In this document: in pieces, positions 11,331-22,382 of the stretch
How the letters are laid out: every line of letters starts with the position of its first letter
Position numbering within the stretch: the stretch's first letter is position 1
Source: Fomitopsis serialis
Lineage: Eukaryota; Basidiomycota; Agaricomycetes; Polyporales; Fomitopsidaceae
DNA length: 64,000 nt
Direction: 5' to 3'
Assembly: GCF_022376445.1 (NCBI RefSeq)
Contig: NW_025954978.1
Location: forward strand, 62,001 to 126,000
The notes under the pieces: model-generated
Told to the model about the DNA's origin: nothing
What the model saw: the letters and a program-made list of their open reading frames with translations, nothing else
Database searches by the model: none
Position numbers and translations under genes: made by a program

Positions 11331-11427
11331 TCGGACTTAGCAGTAAGTATTGCAGTTCAGGCTACAAGTACAACCCCATTCATATTCCGCCCGGCCTCCG
11401 TATAAACAAGCACTTCTCACTGCTGGG

Positions 11428-12602
11428 ATGAGCCAGCACTGGAACTTGTAAGTAACATACACATTAATATTGCTCTTCACGCTGGCTAAGATTGATGAAC
11501 ATGTGACCTCTGTCAGAATTAACATCGACAGGAGGGAGAGGATTAACTACGAATCCACTGGCAGGAAGCTCAACGAGTTGATTCTCTGTGATGATCCGGA
11601 AAGACTAGTCTGGTTGCTTTCCATCCCTCGCAAGGTGAGGGCACCGAGTTATACACGTCGGAGTCGCGGGCTGACAGGCCTGGCAGCCCAAGCCATATCA
11701 GCGCTCCACCGAACGCGGCCACAGCAAGGATCCGCGTGATCTGGGCGCGCTGAACCTCCCCTTCGACGTCTTGGATCTCATATTCGATCATATCGAACTC
11801 GACAACATCTTCGACGCCGTCTACCTCGCGCTCACCAACACATTCCTCCGGGTCATCGCCGAGAAACACATCTACGAGGGACTGCGCTTTCTCAATGCGC
11901 TGTGGACTCTGCAGCGTCTCATCTGCATCGGCGAATTACCTCAAGGGCGATGATCTGCCTCCTGGTATCCTACAGGAGGATGAGAAGGAGTCACTCAGCG
12001 GCGACTGTCCCGAGACGAAGGACGGCCCGAACGGCACACGTCTGTACAACGCAGCCGAGACCTGGCTCTGCAACCGTGACCGGTATGCGGCCGAATGGTG
12101 GGACCAGAAGCTCGATTGGTGCGCCTCGGAGGGTCGATTGTCCCCTGACGAGAGGGATGAGCTGTACGACTTAGCCAAGCTCGACTACTCGTGGGATGAG
12201 ACGCCCGAGACCGAGTGGATCCTGTGCAACTGGACGCTCGCGCAATACGTGCGTGTCAGCGCCGTCGCGGAGCTCACGGGCACGGACTGTGACGGTGGCC
12301 CTTGGACAACTACGTTTCTCAGCCTCGGGCACGTCCTCCTCACGCAGATCTGCTGGTCGTCGGACCCTTCGGTCAGCATGCGTTATAAAGGGCCCTTCCA
12401 CCGCGGCCGCTGGGCTGGACACTACTTTGCCATTACCGCCGTGGACCAGTTGACGGAGGACCGCAGCTTCGCCGAAAAGAAGGACTGGACCGACGTGACG
12501 GACAAGATCGTCGGCGAGGTTTTGGAGATATGGCGAGCCGATCACCCTGAAGGACTGGCACCCCACCTCCGCCCTAAAGGCCGCATTAGACAGCATTCTT
12601 GA
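11428..12602 (+). pseudogene. F-box-like family protein, frameshifted (unit 3)
   Basis: Exons 11428-11447, 11517-11634 and 11687 onward match unit 2 exon for exon (MSQHWNL, INIDRRERIN, then PKPYQRSTERGHSKD and NLPFDVLDLIFDHI). Near 11930 one extra base (GGCGAATTAC against GGCGACTGC in unit 2) shifts the frame, giving an early stop at 11953. The conserved protein resumes one frame over (LKGDDLPPGILQEDEKE to HLRPKG) and ends at 12602. The C-terminus is also shifted relative to unit 2. Different lesions in each copy argue for independent decay. Confidence 0.7.
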
Positions 12603-12699
12603 TCACACAGATGACTTGGAAGATCTGCAAGGCCAAGAGGAGAGCGACCCGGACAACTCGGTTGTACATAGAGCAGACTGACTCGCATGCCGTGGGCGA

Positions 12700-13803
12700 G
12701 GACGCTTCAGGTGATGAGTCTCAAGCAGCCGACAGAGCGTGAACCGACGAAAGATCTATCTGGACCCAACGACTAGTAGACGGTCGCCAATACTTATTTA
12801 TTTGCTGTGAACTATGCGACGTTCTGTGTAGTACAATAATAACGTGTAGAGGTTGTACAACGTGCTTCGCACCGCTGTTTGTAGTGTTTGTACCCCATTC
12901 CGGATGTGTAAAGGTCACTGTCCCCACAATGCGAGTGTACTCGCAGAAGCAAGTGTGAAATGTTGTGGTCAACTCGATCGTTGAACGCGGATAGAAAGTA
13001 GGCGCAAAACAGGTGTGCGGAAACTGCGACTTCACTCATCGATTCCAGAGAACCCAGTTGCATTCCAATCCGTTACATGATACACAGACGACATGTTCTA
13101 GAAACCAATTCCAAGGATACACCGTAGTTGAGTCCAGATTCCAGAATAAATATGAATAAAGATGAATGGACGAGTGTGTCGAGGCTGCTCAAACCACTCG
13201 TAAGTAAGGAGAGCACATCGAGCTGCTGCAGACCCTCCGGATAACAGGGCCGAGGCATCGGGTATATGATCGTCTTCGCATGACGTCTTCGCATGATACA
13301 GGTAGGTGGGGGTAGCGACGAGCTCCGCACAATGTTACTTGTGACCGCTGCCACAAGTATACTGTGTCAGTAGAGACACGTCAGAGATGAAGAAGACGAA
13401 CCAAGTGGGTATATTCACGACGTGTAAGATGCATAGGCCTGACGATGATGATGCGTGACTTCAGGAATCTCGATATTGAATGTCTGAACGAACATGAAGT
13501 AGCCGTGACCAAGATGTTGTCAAAACTAAAGACAGTCAGCAATTGTGCGGATAACGACAGAGGAATACGCGTACCTGTCCAGACATGTTAAGAGATATAT
13601 GAATGCACGAACCAAGATCCGGATGATTGATGAGGAACCAAGAAATGTGCGAGTGTGTCCGTTTTTCTCCCCGTTGCTGGTTTATGGGCCGTTGCCCTCG
13701 CCTTCTACTGCCCCCGTCCGTCCGTATGTGGACTTCAAGGGGAAGCGAGCGCCTGTTCGAGCACCCTGGCCAGTGCCTGAAGGAGATCAGCGACTGAACA
13801 CCG
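12700..13803. other. intergenic, no feature recognised
   Basis: About 1.1 kb with only short open frames on both strands and no family resemblance. It separates the broken F-box-like array from the convergent coiled-coil gene. Confidence 0.4.
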
Positions 13804-16285
13804 CTATCGCGCAGACAGCACACACACCTCTTGCTCCTCCTCTCCCAGCTCACTAAAGAGCTTCAGTGACTCAGACTCAGAGATAGTCTGCAGGGTGCCC
13901 GGGCGTCCCTTCGGCGTTGGAGAGGCGAGCGTGTTGGGTGCCTTAGCCCGCGCCGCCGCAACGGGCTTCCTGGGCGCGCCCGGAGCTGGCGTGCTCTTGT
14001 GCTGAGGTACAGAGGGAGGCGCCATCTGTACGTCGGTCATTGAGGTGGCTGCGGCCTGAGGAACGGAGGGGATAGGGGTGCTGGGAGTGGCCGAAGGCTG
14101 CCGTTGTGTCCAGTGGAGGGGGACGCTGGCACCGACTGGGACGATCTCCTTGTCCGGGGTCGCCATGTCCATGTCCGTGTCGACCAGAGTGGCATCCGGA
14201 TCAGGCGCAGAGCAGAGAGACGCCATTTCCACATGCACCGACTCCATCGCATCGATCGCTTCAGGCTGACCAGAGTCTTCGTCGCAGACCATCATATCGA
14301 CCGAAACAGAACCAGAAACAGCACCAGAACCCTCGTTCGCCAAGAGCATTGCGAAATCCGAGATCAAAGCTACCTGTTCGTCGTGCCTCAGGGCCCTCTG
14401 AAGATGAAGGCCCCTAGCGGCGAGGTGCGCCATCATAGTAGGACCCAGAGGAGCATACGCGTTGTCGATCGCCCGTTGCAGGATGCCGAGGTCCTCACGC
14501 ACGGCCTTGAGGTGGGCCTCCGCAGTAGCGAGCGAGCTCTGAGTTGAAGCGAGCTCAGCAGTAGTCGCGTCCGAGTGCTTGCGCTGGATGCAGCGGAGGG
14601 CGCGTGCGTGCTTCGCGTAGAGATCGACGGCCTTCGCGAGCCTGCCCTTCGTCCTCCGCCCAACGGCAGCACCGCAGATGCAGGCGGGCTGATCGAGCAG
14701 AGCTGCCGAGAGGTGCTTGACTTCCTCTTCGGCGGTGGTCCTTGCCGCGGTGATGTCGCGCACGTCCTCTTCGAGAGCAGCATTGCGAGACGTCAGAGAG
14801 TCGACCTTGGCCTGAAGGTTCTTGCGCTTGGTAGTTACGGAGTCGACTTCGGCCTCGAACTTGTTGCGCTGCCCAGCCATAGTCGCCAGAGCGGCCTTGA
14901 GCTCGTTGATCGTCGCGTCTGCCTCCTGGCGCACCGCTTCGATGTGGTGACGTGCGATAGACTTCTGGCGGTTCAGTTCCTGGACGTACATGTGCGGGGT
15001 CCACCGAATGTCAGAGTTATTGGAAGAGGGAGCCTTGTGCACGAGTTGCCGCTTGACTACCGGGTATGTACGAGGCTGCTGCGGGGTGTTCTTCATGATC
15101 TGAGCATCCAGTTCGAGCCTGAGACGCAGGGCGAGCTTCCGGTTCTCCTCGACGTTTCGAAGAAGCCGGCCAATCGTGTCCTTGTCCTTCTGGTTCTCCT
15201 CAGCAGAGTCGGCCAGTGCGCGGTCGCGAGCCTCAACGAGACCCTCCAGAGCCATTGTCTCAGCCTTAGCAGTGTCCACTTCGTACCCGAGATCCTTGAT
15301 ACGCTCCTCCGAAGCCGTGACCTTGCTGTTCAGGCTGCTGACCTTCTCGGCGGTTTCCGCGTGAACACGAGTGAGGCCATCCTGGAGGCTCGCCGTGTCG
15401 CGCTTCGCATCCTCGAGTTGGGTCTGTAGCCTATAAGACTGAAGCTGGACTTCGGTGTGCGACTTCCTGAGCTTCTCCTTCTCCAATTCCAGCCGGGACA
15501 TCTCCTTGCTCTGCTTGTACAGCTGGGTATTCAGCATGACGATCTCCTTTTGCAGTTTGTCGGCTTTGGACTTGGGCACGGTATCAATGGGGAGAGCGGG
15601 TGCAGGGCTGACAAGACAGGAAGCTGGAGGTGGCGTGGCGCGGTCGGATTTGAGGACCAGGCTGACAGGCTCAGGAGACACAGTGAGCGAGGACGATGCT
15701 TGGGCGGATCCGTCGGACCATGCGTCTGTCGAAGTCGACTCGGTGGCGGGACACAGACCTGTGTCCACTGGCAAGTCGTTCCGTTCCTCGGTAGCATCAC
15801 GAGCACCAGAGTCAGGAGAAACAGGACGAGAGTTGTCGACTGGAGAGACAGAAGCGGAGTTGGCGACCAGTTCCGCGACATGGTCAGTGCCAGTGGCTAC
15901 CCTGACGCAAGCAGGCCTAGGAAGGTCAACCTGGCGCTGGCGTTGAGGATGAATGCCGGCGACCCATTCCTAGATGGGTGAGGTTACGAGAAACTCAATG
16001 CACATAGGCGCGGTGACATACCTCGACACGCCCTCTAACGAACCAAGCGAACCGATAACAAAGCCGGAGGTAGCCCACGTAGACGTTGATGAGACCGAAG
16101 AAGACCACCACTAAGCCGAAGTGAACGAATATCCAGAGCAGGATGCCGTTGGACATGTACCGAGCCTCGGGCGTGACCAAGTGTGCGAGAGGCTCGAGGA
16201 AGTCGAAGTACTCGCCATGGGCCATACAGAGGCAGAGTGTGAGGAACAGTGAGAGTGTGAAGCGGAAGTACCGTTGGTTCAACAT
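13804..16285 (-). CDS. membrane-anchored long coiled-coil protein of unknown function
   Basis: Two exons (16285-16022, 15969-13804; 52-nt intron, GTATGT donor) give 809 aa. The first exon encodes two hydrophobic segments: residues 5-22 (FTLSLFLTLCLCMA) and about 47-72 (ILLWIFVHFGLVVVFFGLIN). The first may be a signal anchor. After a Pro/Ser-rich linker, roughly residues 200-560 are heptad-like, rich in Glu, Lys, Leu and Gln (for example LQKEIVMLNTQLYKQSKEM), so a long coiled coil is likely, followed by a Pro/Ala/Thr-rich disordered tail. I recognise no enzyme motif. Membrane insertion followed by a rod suggests a tether or organiser at an endomembrane, but that is inference. The intron join rests on GVRVE/EWVAG continuity in frame. 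Confidence 0.7.
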
Positions 16286-16876
16286 GACCGGGACTGCTGA
16301 AGGCGTTCACGGGCTCGATGAGAGTACGAGGAGAAGGGAGGAGGGAAGCCGGTAGCGTAGAAGTAGGCGACCGTGAGGCTGACGACACCGTCCGCCCCAA
16401 CACGTTGCAGCTTCGATCTTGACTTGGTCCAAGCTGTGCTAGTCAAGATCAGAATCCTCGACTTACCCGACATCGGGGTCAACTGGCAGCCTGTCTGAAC
16501 GAGTGGGCAGCGCGAATGAAGGACAGCGTATGAGGACAAGTAGCTACCGAATCCGAGCTTGCATACTCTCTCAGCATATGTGTACACACCTGTAGTGGTA
16601 CATACATATTGTCGCCGCGCTCTATGGTCAGCCGGATCGACACTCGTTGCATATGGCACCGTCCAGATATCTCAGATCTCAGATTCAGGGAGATAGCGCA
16701 AGGGCACGGACAGCAATCTCGAACAACGAGAAGCACGGCCGGAGCACAAGAACTGAGTACGCACATGCCAATCCACTCGGCCTGCCGTCCCAATAGCACG
16801 GCTAGGGTAACGTAGGAAGCCACACGGCACAGCACTCTACTCAACGTCATGCTGCACACCACTCAAAGTCTATGGA
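16286..16876. other. intergenic, no feature recognised
   Basis: About 590 bp between two minus-strand genes. It holds the promoter of the coiled-coil gene and the 3' flank of the ABHD11 gene. No motif stands out. Confidence 0.35.
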
Positions 16877-18163
16877 CTACTGTCGTGTCCTAATGAAGTC
16901 CGTCACCAAGTGCTTGAACTCGTTCGGCCTAACGATCAGGAGTCAGCTGTGTTGAATGATATATCGTCAAGATCGCACTTACTTCTCGGCATGTACTAGC
17001 GATTGTCAATGTTAAGCACAATAGAACGACCGATGTATTGATCTCACTCACCCCAGTGGCCGGCCTCCAGATGTTCCAGCACCATATTCGGGAAGAACTG
17101 CTTAGCGACGGGTATGTTACGGTCGTTGATGTACCTAGATCCAACATTAGATATCCCCCTTGTTTGCTGGCTCGGTGGGAGTGACCCACTTGCTCTTCGT
17201 GCCTTTGATAAAGAGCGTGCTGCCTTCCCAAGTCCGCTCACCGGGTTCATACGGGAAGGAGCCTATATCAGGTATGCTGTCGCCGATGATCTCCAGGGGT
17301 ATCTGAAATTCGAGCGGAAGATGCTCGTGTCCCTGATGCTTGAGGTTCGTGAGGAGGAACGCGCGGGTCATTGCATCCTGATGGAGTCAGCACGAAGCCC
17401 ACAATACATGACGCGTGTCCTACTTGTTCGTATGGCTTCAGGATGTCCTGTGCTTCCTTCCGGTTCGTCACTTGGCTAGATTCGATCTTCTTCAGCGCTT
17501 CAATATATCCGCTGAACTCCGGCGAGAGGGGACCTTTCGCGGGCGAGATGTCCGCAACAATGAGGTGCTTGAGGTCCTGTGGGCACTCGGGGCTGAGCGC
17601 AACAGACATCGCAACCTTCCCTCCCCTTCCGAGTACATCAGAAACGTGCGCAACCTTTCGGCCGGGCACTCACATCGAATGACCGAGCAGAGAGACATTC
17701 GTGAGGGAGTGTGTGCGTAAGAAGTGCAAGACGTCTACAGCCATGGCGGCATAGTTCATGGGTCGCGCATGAGGGGAGGTCCCGTGGTTACGCAAATCCT
17801 ATACCTGCTTAAGTTCGACGGTGAGATGGGTGTGCGCAAGTATGTGACTCACTAGCGCGTATATTGGTTTGTCTAGGTCCCGGAGGAATGCTTTCGAAAG
17901 TGAAAGCCAGTTCCTCTTCATTCCGCTTCACCCAATGAGAAAAATGACACGGCGAAGATGCTGCGAACGTACAACAGGCCATGCAAGATGACCAGCGGTC
18001 TCTCCGTCGCATTCCCATCCTTCGGCACAAGCTTGTCATATTGCAGGTTGACCGGCGCTGTTAATTCGGCTGCCAAATGCGAGAGATATCGGCCGCAAGA
18101 CCTCGATGAGTATTATATGATATTGACAGTTCGTTGCAGAACCCTTGAGGATAGCAATCGCAT
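16877..18163 (-). CDS. ABHD11-type alpha/beta hydrolase, probably mitochondrial
   Basis: Serine hydrolase of the ABHD11/Imo32 family. Exons from 5' to 3': start region to 17973, 17925-17853, 17798-17674, 17625-17424, 17377-17190, 17134-17052, 16995-16983 (13 nt), 16928-16877. The joined protein reads LVILHGLFGMKRNW, then DLRNHGTSPHA, GHSMGGKVAMSVAL (nucleophile elbow, Ser in GHSMG), DISPAKGPLSPEF, and ends HLEAGHWVHAEKPNEFKHLV, placing the catalytic His in EAGHW. The intron after TCGAT splits the Met codon of the nucleophile elbow. The first residues (MRLLSSRVLQRT) look like a mitochondrial presequence, but the N-terminal exon contains an in-frame TAA at about 18115 and I could not find a clean intron to remove it. 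The start is therefore uncertain while the rest is solid. Confidence 0.85.
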
Positions 18164-18373
18164 TGTTGTAAAAGACGTGGATACTGGACAGAGTTAAGTT
18201 ACTTGCCAACTTGCGATGTGTGGGCGCTTGGCTTCCCGAGCGTCTCACGGTCGACGCGTTGTGTCACGCGTGACGGAACGCGTCTGGCTCCAACCGCCAC
18301 GACCCAGCCACAACCACATCGCGGAAACCTAGTCGAGCAGCTCCTAAATCTACCAACTCTCTTCTGACCTGTC

Positions 18374-19958
18374 ATGTCTCTTTGGGTTGATAAGGTACGA
18401 GTGCACGTTATACTCTTAGCTCTTGTGGATGTTCATTCGCAGCAGCACCGACCGCGCATCCTTGACGACCTGCACTATCACGCGGGCCTCTCAGCACGAC
18501 TTCGCGCTCTAGTCAGTAAATCCTCCCAGAACATAGACTTCTTTTCCGCTGACTCGCGAATATGTCTTGATCAGGCGGCCTCTGGAGACTTTCCGCACAT
18601 GCTTTTCTACGGCCCCTCTGGGGCGGGCAAGAAGACGAGGATCGCCTGCACACTGCGTGAGCTCTTTGGGAAAGGTGTAGAGAAGGTGTGCGTCTGAATA
18701 TGTTTATTCTTCGAACAACTGTGATACTCAATGCAGGACATTTTAATAGCTCAAAATTGACCAACGAGTCTTCCTGACCCCATCGAAGCGGAAACTCGAC
18801 GTGAACATCGTGCAGAGCAACTTCCATATCGAGATAACACCGAGGTCAGTGTCGCATCGAGTGATCGCATTCCTGCAGGACATGACACACTTCGACCACA
18901 GTGAAGTTGGAAATTATGACCGAGTGGTAATTCAGGAGCTCTTGAAGGAGATTGCGCAAACTCAGCAAGTAGACATGAGTGCAAAACAACGATTCAAAGG
19001 TCCACCATTTGATCGTTTGACACATCGATATGGACCCTGACATTCACTTGCAGTGGTCATCATCAACGAAGCGGACTCACTAACGCGAGATGCACAAGCA
19101 GCTCTTCGTCGTACGATGGAGAAGTACATGTCTAACATGCGAATCATTCTTTGCGCCAACTCAACGTCACGGCTCATTGCACCCATCAAGAGTCGGTGCC
19201 TCCTTATGAGAGTCGCAGCACCGGATGAGGACAAGGTGAGGTGTCGCCGTCACAATGGACTTGATGGGCCTCATTCATGTCCCTCCCGGTGCAGATGATC
19301 GAGGTGCTACGATACGTCGGCAAGAAGGAGGGCTTCGACGTCCCAGACAAGATCGCGCACGACATCGCCGAGGACTCAAACGGCAACCTCCGCAAAGCCA
19401 TTCTCGTCCTTGAAGCACTCAAGATGCAATCGTCAGTACTCTGCCACTACAAGAGCGTCCTGGGGTAAATTCACTGATGCATTGCGCAGTACTGACCTCG
19501 ACAAGCCACTGACAATCGCGAAGCCCGACTGGGAGACATACTGCCATAAAGTAGCGGACATGATCGTCCAAGAACAGTCCCCACAACGCGTGATGGACGT
19601 CCGCGCAAAACTGTACGAACTCCTCAGCCACTGCATCCCGCCCACGATTGTCCTCAAGGTATGCTCCTTCCTCATTGTAGCGAATAGTTGACAAACGATT
19701 TGGCGAACAGACGATCGCAGACCGGGTTGTCGACCAGGTGGACGAGAGTCTGAAGGCAGACATCATGCACTGGGCCGCAATATACGAGATGCGCATGCGG
19801 GTCGGGAACAAGAAGATCTTCCATCTTGAGGCGTGGGTCGTCAAGGTCATGAGCTTATACAAGGTGCGTGCACTATGCTATGTCTGGGCGCAAGTGGTAC
19901 TGAGCCAGATGTGCAGCATTTCTTCTATGATATAGACATGTCTGGCTTCGATGACTGA
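18374..19958 (+). CDS. RFC5: replication factor C small subunit (yeast Rfc5 / human RFC3 type)
   Basis: AAA+ subunit of the five-protein clamp loader that opens and loads PCNA during DNA replication in the nucleus. Ten exons: 18374-18394, 18446-18511, 18575-18685, 18750-18844, 18902-18999, 19054-19235, 19295-19431, 19490-19658, 19711-19863, 19917-19958; 357 aa. It starts MSLWVDK like yeast Rfc5. The Walker A motif is GPSGAGKK (residues 42-49), the DExx-box position reads VIINEAD, and the SRC motif is in APIKSRCLL. The C-terminal collar is typical (SHCIPPTIVLK, GNKKIFHLEAWVVKVM). The Walker B box reads NEAD rather than DEAD, the same as in yeast Rfc5, whose site is thought not to be a normal ATPase. 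The acceptor of intron 1 could be 18442 or 18445. Confidence 0.93.
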
Positions 19959-20291
19959 CGATTTTTTTGTATTGGGACTGTCCTCGTATATCCATATGTA
20001 GCATTAGCCGAGCCGTTGCTTTCAGTCCGTTGGCTCGTTCCTAACCATGACCGGCGCGGGAGCCTGTAACTGTAGGTTCTTCGACCATTCACAGCGATCC
20101 GGACGCGGGTGCGCGCAGAGCTGGTCGGCGATGACCGAACGCACTTGCTAGCGGTCGCAACCTGAAGTCCGAGAAAAACGTTTGCAGTTCCTAGTCAAGA
20201 CACAATATGTAGCCTGGTGATAAATAACAACTTCATATCGGTATTGTACACTCTGCTGTGAACATGTCTCGTACAACTGACTCCTCGCTCT
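19959..20291. other. convergent intergenic spacer
   Basis: About 330 bp between the 3' ends of RFC5 and reductase B. No gene-like feature. Confidence 0.4.
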
Positions 20292-21491
20292 TCAGATCCA
20301 CCCCTTGCTCTTGAACTGCTCGAGGATGTCACGTGTCGACTCTTCGAGAGTGAGATACTTCTGACCGAGCAGTCGGTCGGCCTTGGAAGTGTCAAACGTC
20401 GTGAGGTGCGTCGTCGTCGCAGGGTCGTATGTATCGTCTCCCACAGGTACATTGGGGTAAAACTTCCGAGCCGCGTTCACTGGGAGGGTCATAGTCAGTC
20501 CATCTGCCCCATAGTATCTGAGGACACTCACATATGTCTTGGCCCTTCCAAGGTCCACTTGAAATGATGATACGCTCGCCAGCTGTCTCTTCCTTCTCGG
20601 CGGCGATGATCAGGGCTTCTGCAGCGTCGCGAACATCTATCCAGGTCATTCTGCACCAGACCTCGTCAGCAACTTTCGTAACCTCGCGAACAACACACAC
20701 CCAAATGTCGTGAAGAACTCCTTTTCTGTGGGTTTCCGAGATGGTCCGTACCCTTGATGAACCCCTGGTACCAGATCCTCATGCTCTCGTTCATCTCCTC
20801 AGGCTTGCTCACAGGTTGGAGCGTCGGCCCAAGGATCCACGGCGGGTTGCACACGACCAGGTCCCACCCCATCTTCCCTTTGTTCTTCTCGGCAAACTCC
20901 CACGCGGCGCGCTCCGCTAGCACCTTGCTCGCCTGATACTTCACGAGCTGGGCCGCCTCGCGCCCTTTCTCGCGCACCTCCGTCACGGCACGTTCGTTCC
21001 AGTCCGCCTCGGAGAACTGCCGCGGCGTCGTCCCTAGCTCGCGGATCGCGCCGCACGTGGAGGTATAGACGACGCGCTTGACGGACGTCCCGAATGCGAG
21101 CGCGGACTCGAGAATGCGCAGGGTGCCGTTCACTGCGGGGATAATCTGCTCGTCGGGCTCGACGGCGTTCATGTGCACGGGCGCCGCCGTGTGTTGGATC
21201 AGATCGACGCCTTTGACGGCCTCGTCGAACGCGCCCTCCTGTTGGGCGCTGAGGTGAGTGTCTACGTGTGGTCAGAGGGAACGCGCGTACCTTGGCGATG
21301 TCCTCGACGATGGCAAACTCGAGCTTGTCGCCGTATTCGGCGAAGACCTGCTTGAGCGGTGCAATCTTGTTCTCGGAGCGGACGGTCCCTCGGACGGAGA
21401 AGCCGCGCTCGAGCAGCTTGCGCACGAGCCACATGGCGAGGAAGCCGTTGGCTCCGGTCACCAAGGCCTTCCCTGAAGTCACTGCTGGCAT
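20292..21491 (-). CDS. NAD(P)H-dependent reductase, extended SDR (paralog B), defective exon 2 donor
   Basis: Same family as copies A, C and D. Exon 1 21491-21291 (201 nt), exon 2 from 21238, exon 3 20650-20532 (119 nt) and exon 4 20479-20292 (188 nt) match C and D in length. TGANGFLA is at residues 12-19 and YQASK is the catalytic pair. The exception is the end of exon 2. The other paralogs end this exon in phase 2 at GG/GTA, whereas here the sequence is AAGG/GTACGG, so splicing at 20751/20752 leaves phase 1 and runs into TGA at once. One more G in the GGG run would restore the pattern. Possibilities: 1-nt deletion making a pseudogene, sequence error, or use of an unusual acceptor (AAAG at about 20686) that adds a short segment. 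Confidence 0.7.
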
Positions 21492-21569
21492 GGTGAGGCG
21501 AGAACTAAATCGTATGGAGTAGTTGTATGGGTCGTTGAGTTGGTGAGTCGATACACAGACCTCGCGCCG

Positions 21570-21577
21570 CTTATATA
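21570..21577 (-). promoter_or_regulatory. TATA-like element of reductase B
   Basis: TATATAAG on the minus strand about 80 nt before the start codon at 21491, the usual spacing for a fungal core promoter. Confidence 0.5.
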
Positions 21578-22382
21578 TTATGCTGCCCACGCGCTGGCCA
21601 AGGCTTCAACTGTGCATGTACCGCAAAACTTGATATTGAAGGCATTGAATAGCCGGGAAGTCCATTCGGAGGGGGGGTTTCAGTGGACGCCGGAGAACGC
21701 GATGACCCGCTCGGACAGACGGGTGGGTGCCGATGGATGCACAAGTCCTTCCCGCGGAGGTGCGTTGCGTATGCGGGCGTACCTGCTGCCGTGCAAGCGC
21801 CCGTCCCATCAGCCCACGAAGTAGAGCTGAGGACGACCGGTTGGTGGCCGGAAGGAGACGCATGCGCCGAGCTCTGCTCAGAGTTTGCTTGGAACCTCCA
21901 CGCGCATCGCGATCTGTCAACGACCTGTGTTCCGAATCGCTGAGATCGACGTGATCGGCCTGTGACAGAGCTGCTCTGAAGCATCGTAGCACCGGTTGCT
22001 GTGCATCAGGAATTCACGCTATGCTTCGCGGATGTACCGGCGGCGGCGATGGTCCGGATCGCACTCGATCTCGTGTATGAATTCTGTCATCACAGCTGCA
22101 GCCACTTAGTAGCCCTCCTCAATTACTCGGACTCTGCAGCAGCGTGCTGACACTGCTCAGTACCACTATTGGTCCCGCCGGACTGGTCAACGAAGTGTAT
22201 CCCCTCTACTGTGCCCATCAGACTGACAAGATTCTCCAGACATTTCATTGACTAGCTGCTGCAGCAATGCTAGTATGCTTCCAGCTGGCGCATCTTCACC
22301 TTTGTTCAATGCACCCACAAACATCAGAAAGTACACTCCGAATCAGTTTCTAGGTCTTCCTTCTGCATGTAAGTCCATGTCT
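21578..22382. other. intergenic between reductases B and C
   Basis: About 800 bp of upstream sequence of B and 3' flank of C. Short open frames only. No repeat or RNA gene recognised. Confidence 0.35.

Noticed and set aside
14575..15429. A 284-codon plus-strand frame inside the coiled-coil gene
   Set aside because: Antisense shadow of a GC-rich coiled-coil sequence. The minus strand has a consistent two-exon gene with membrane segments.
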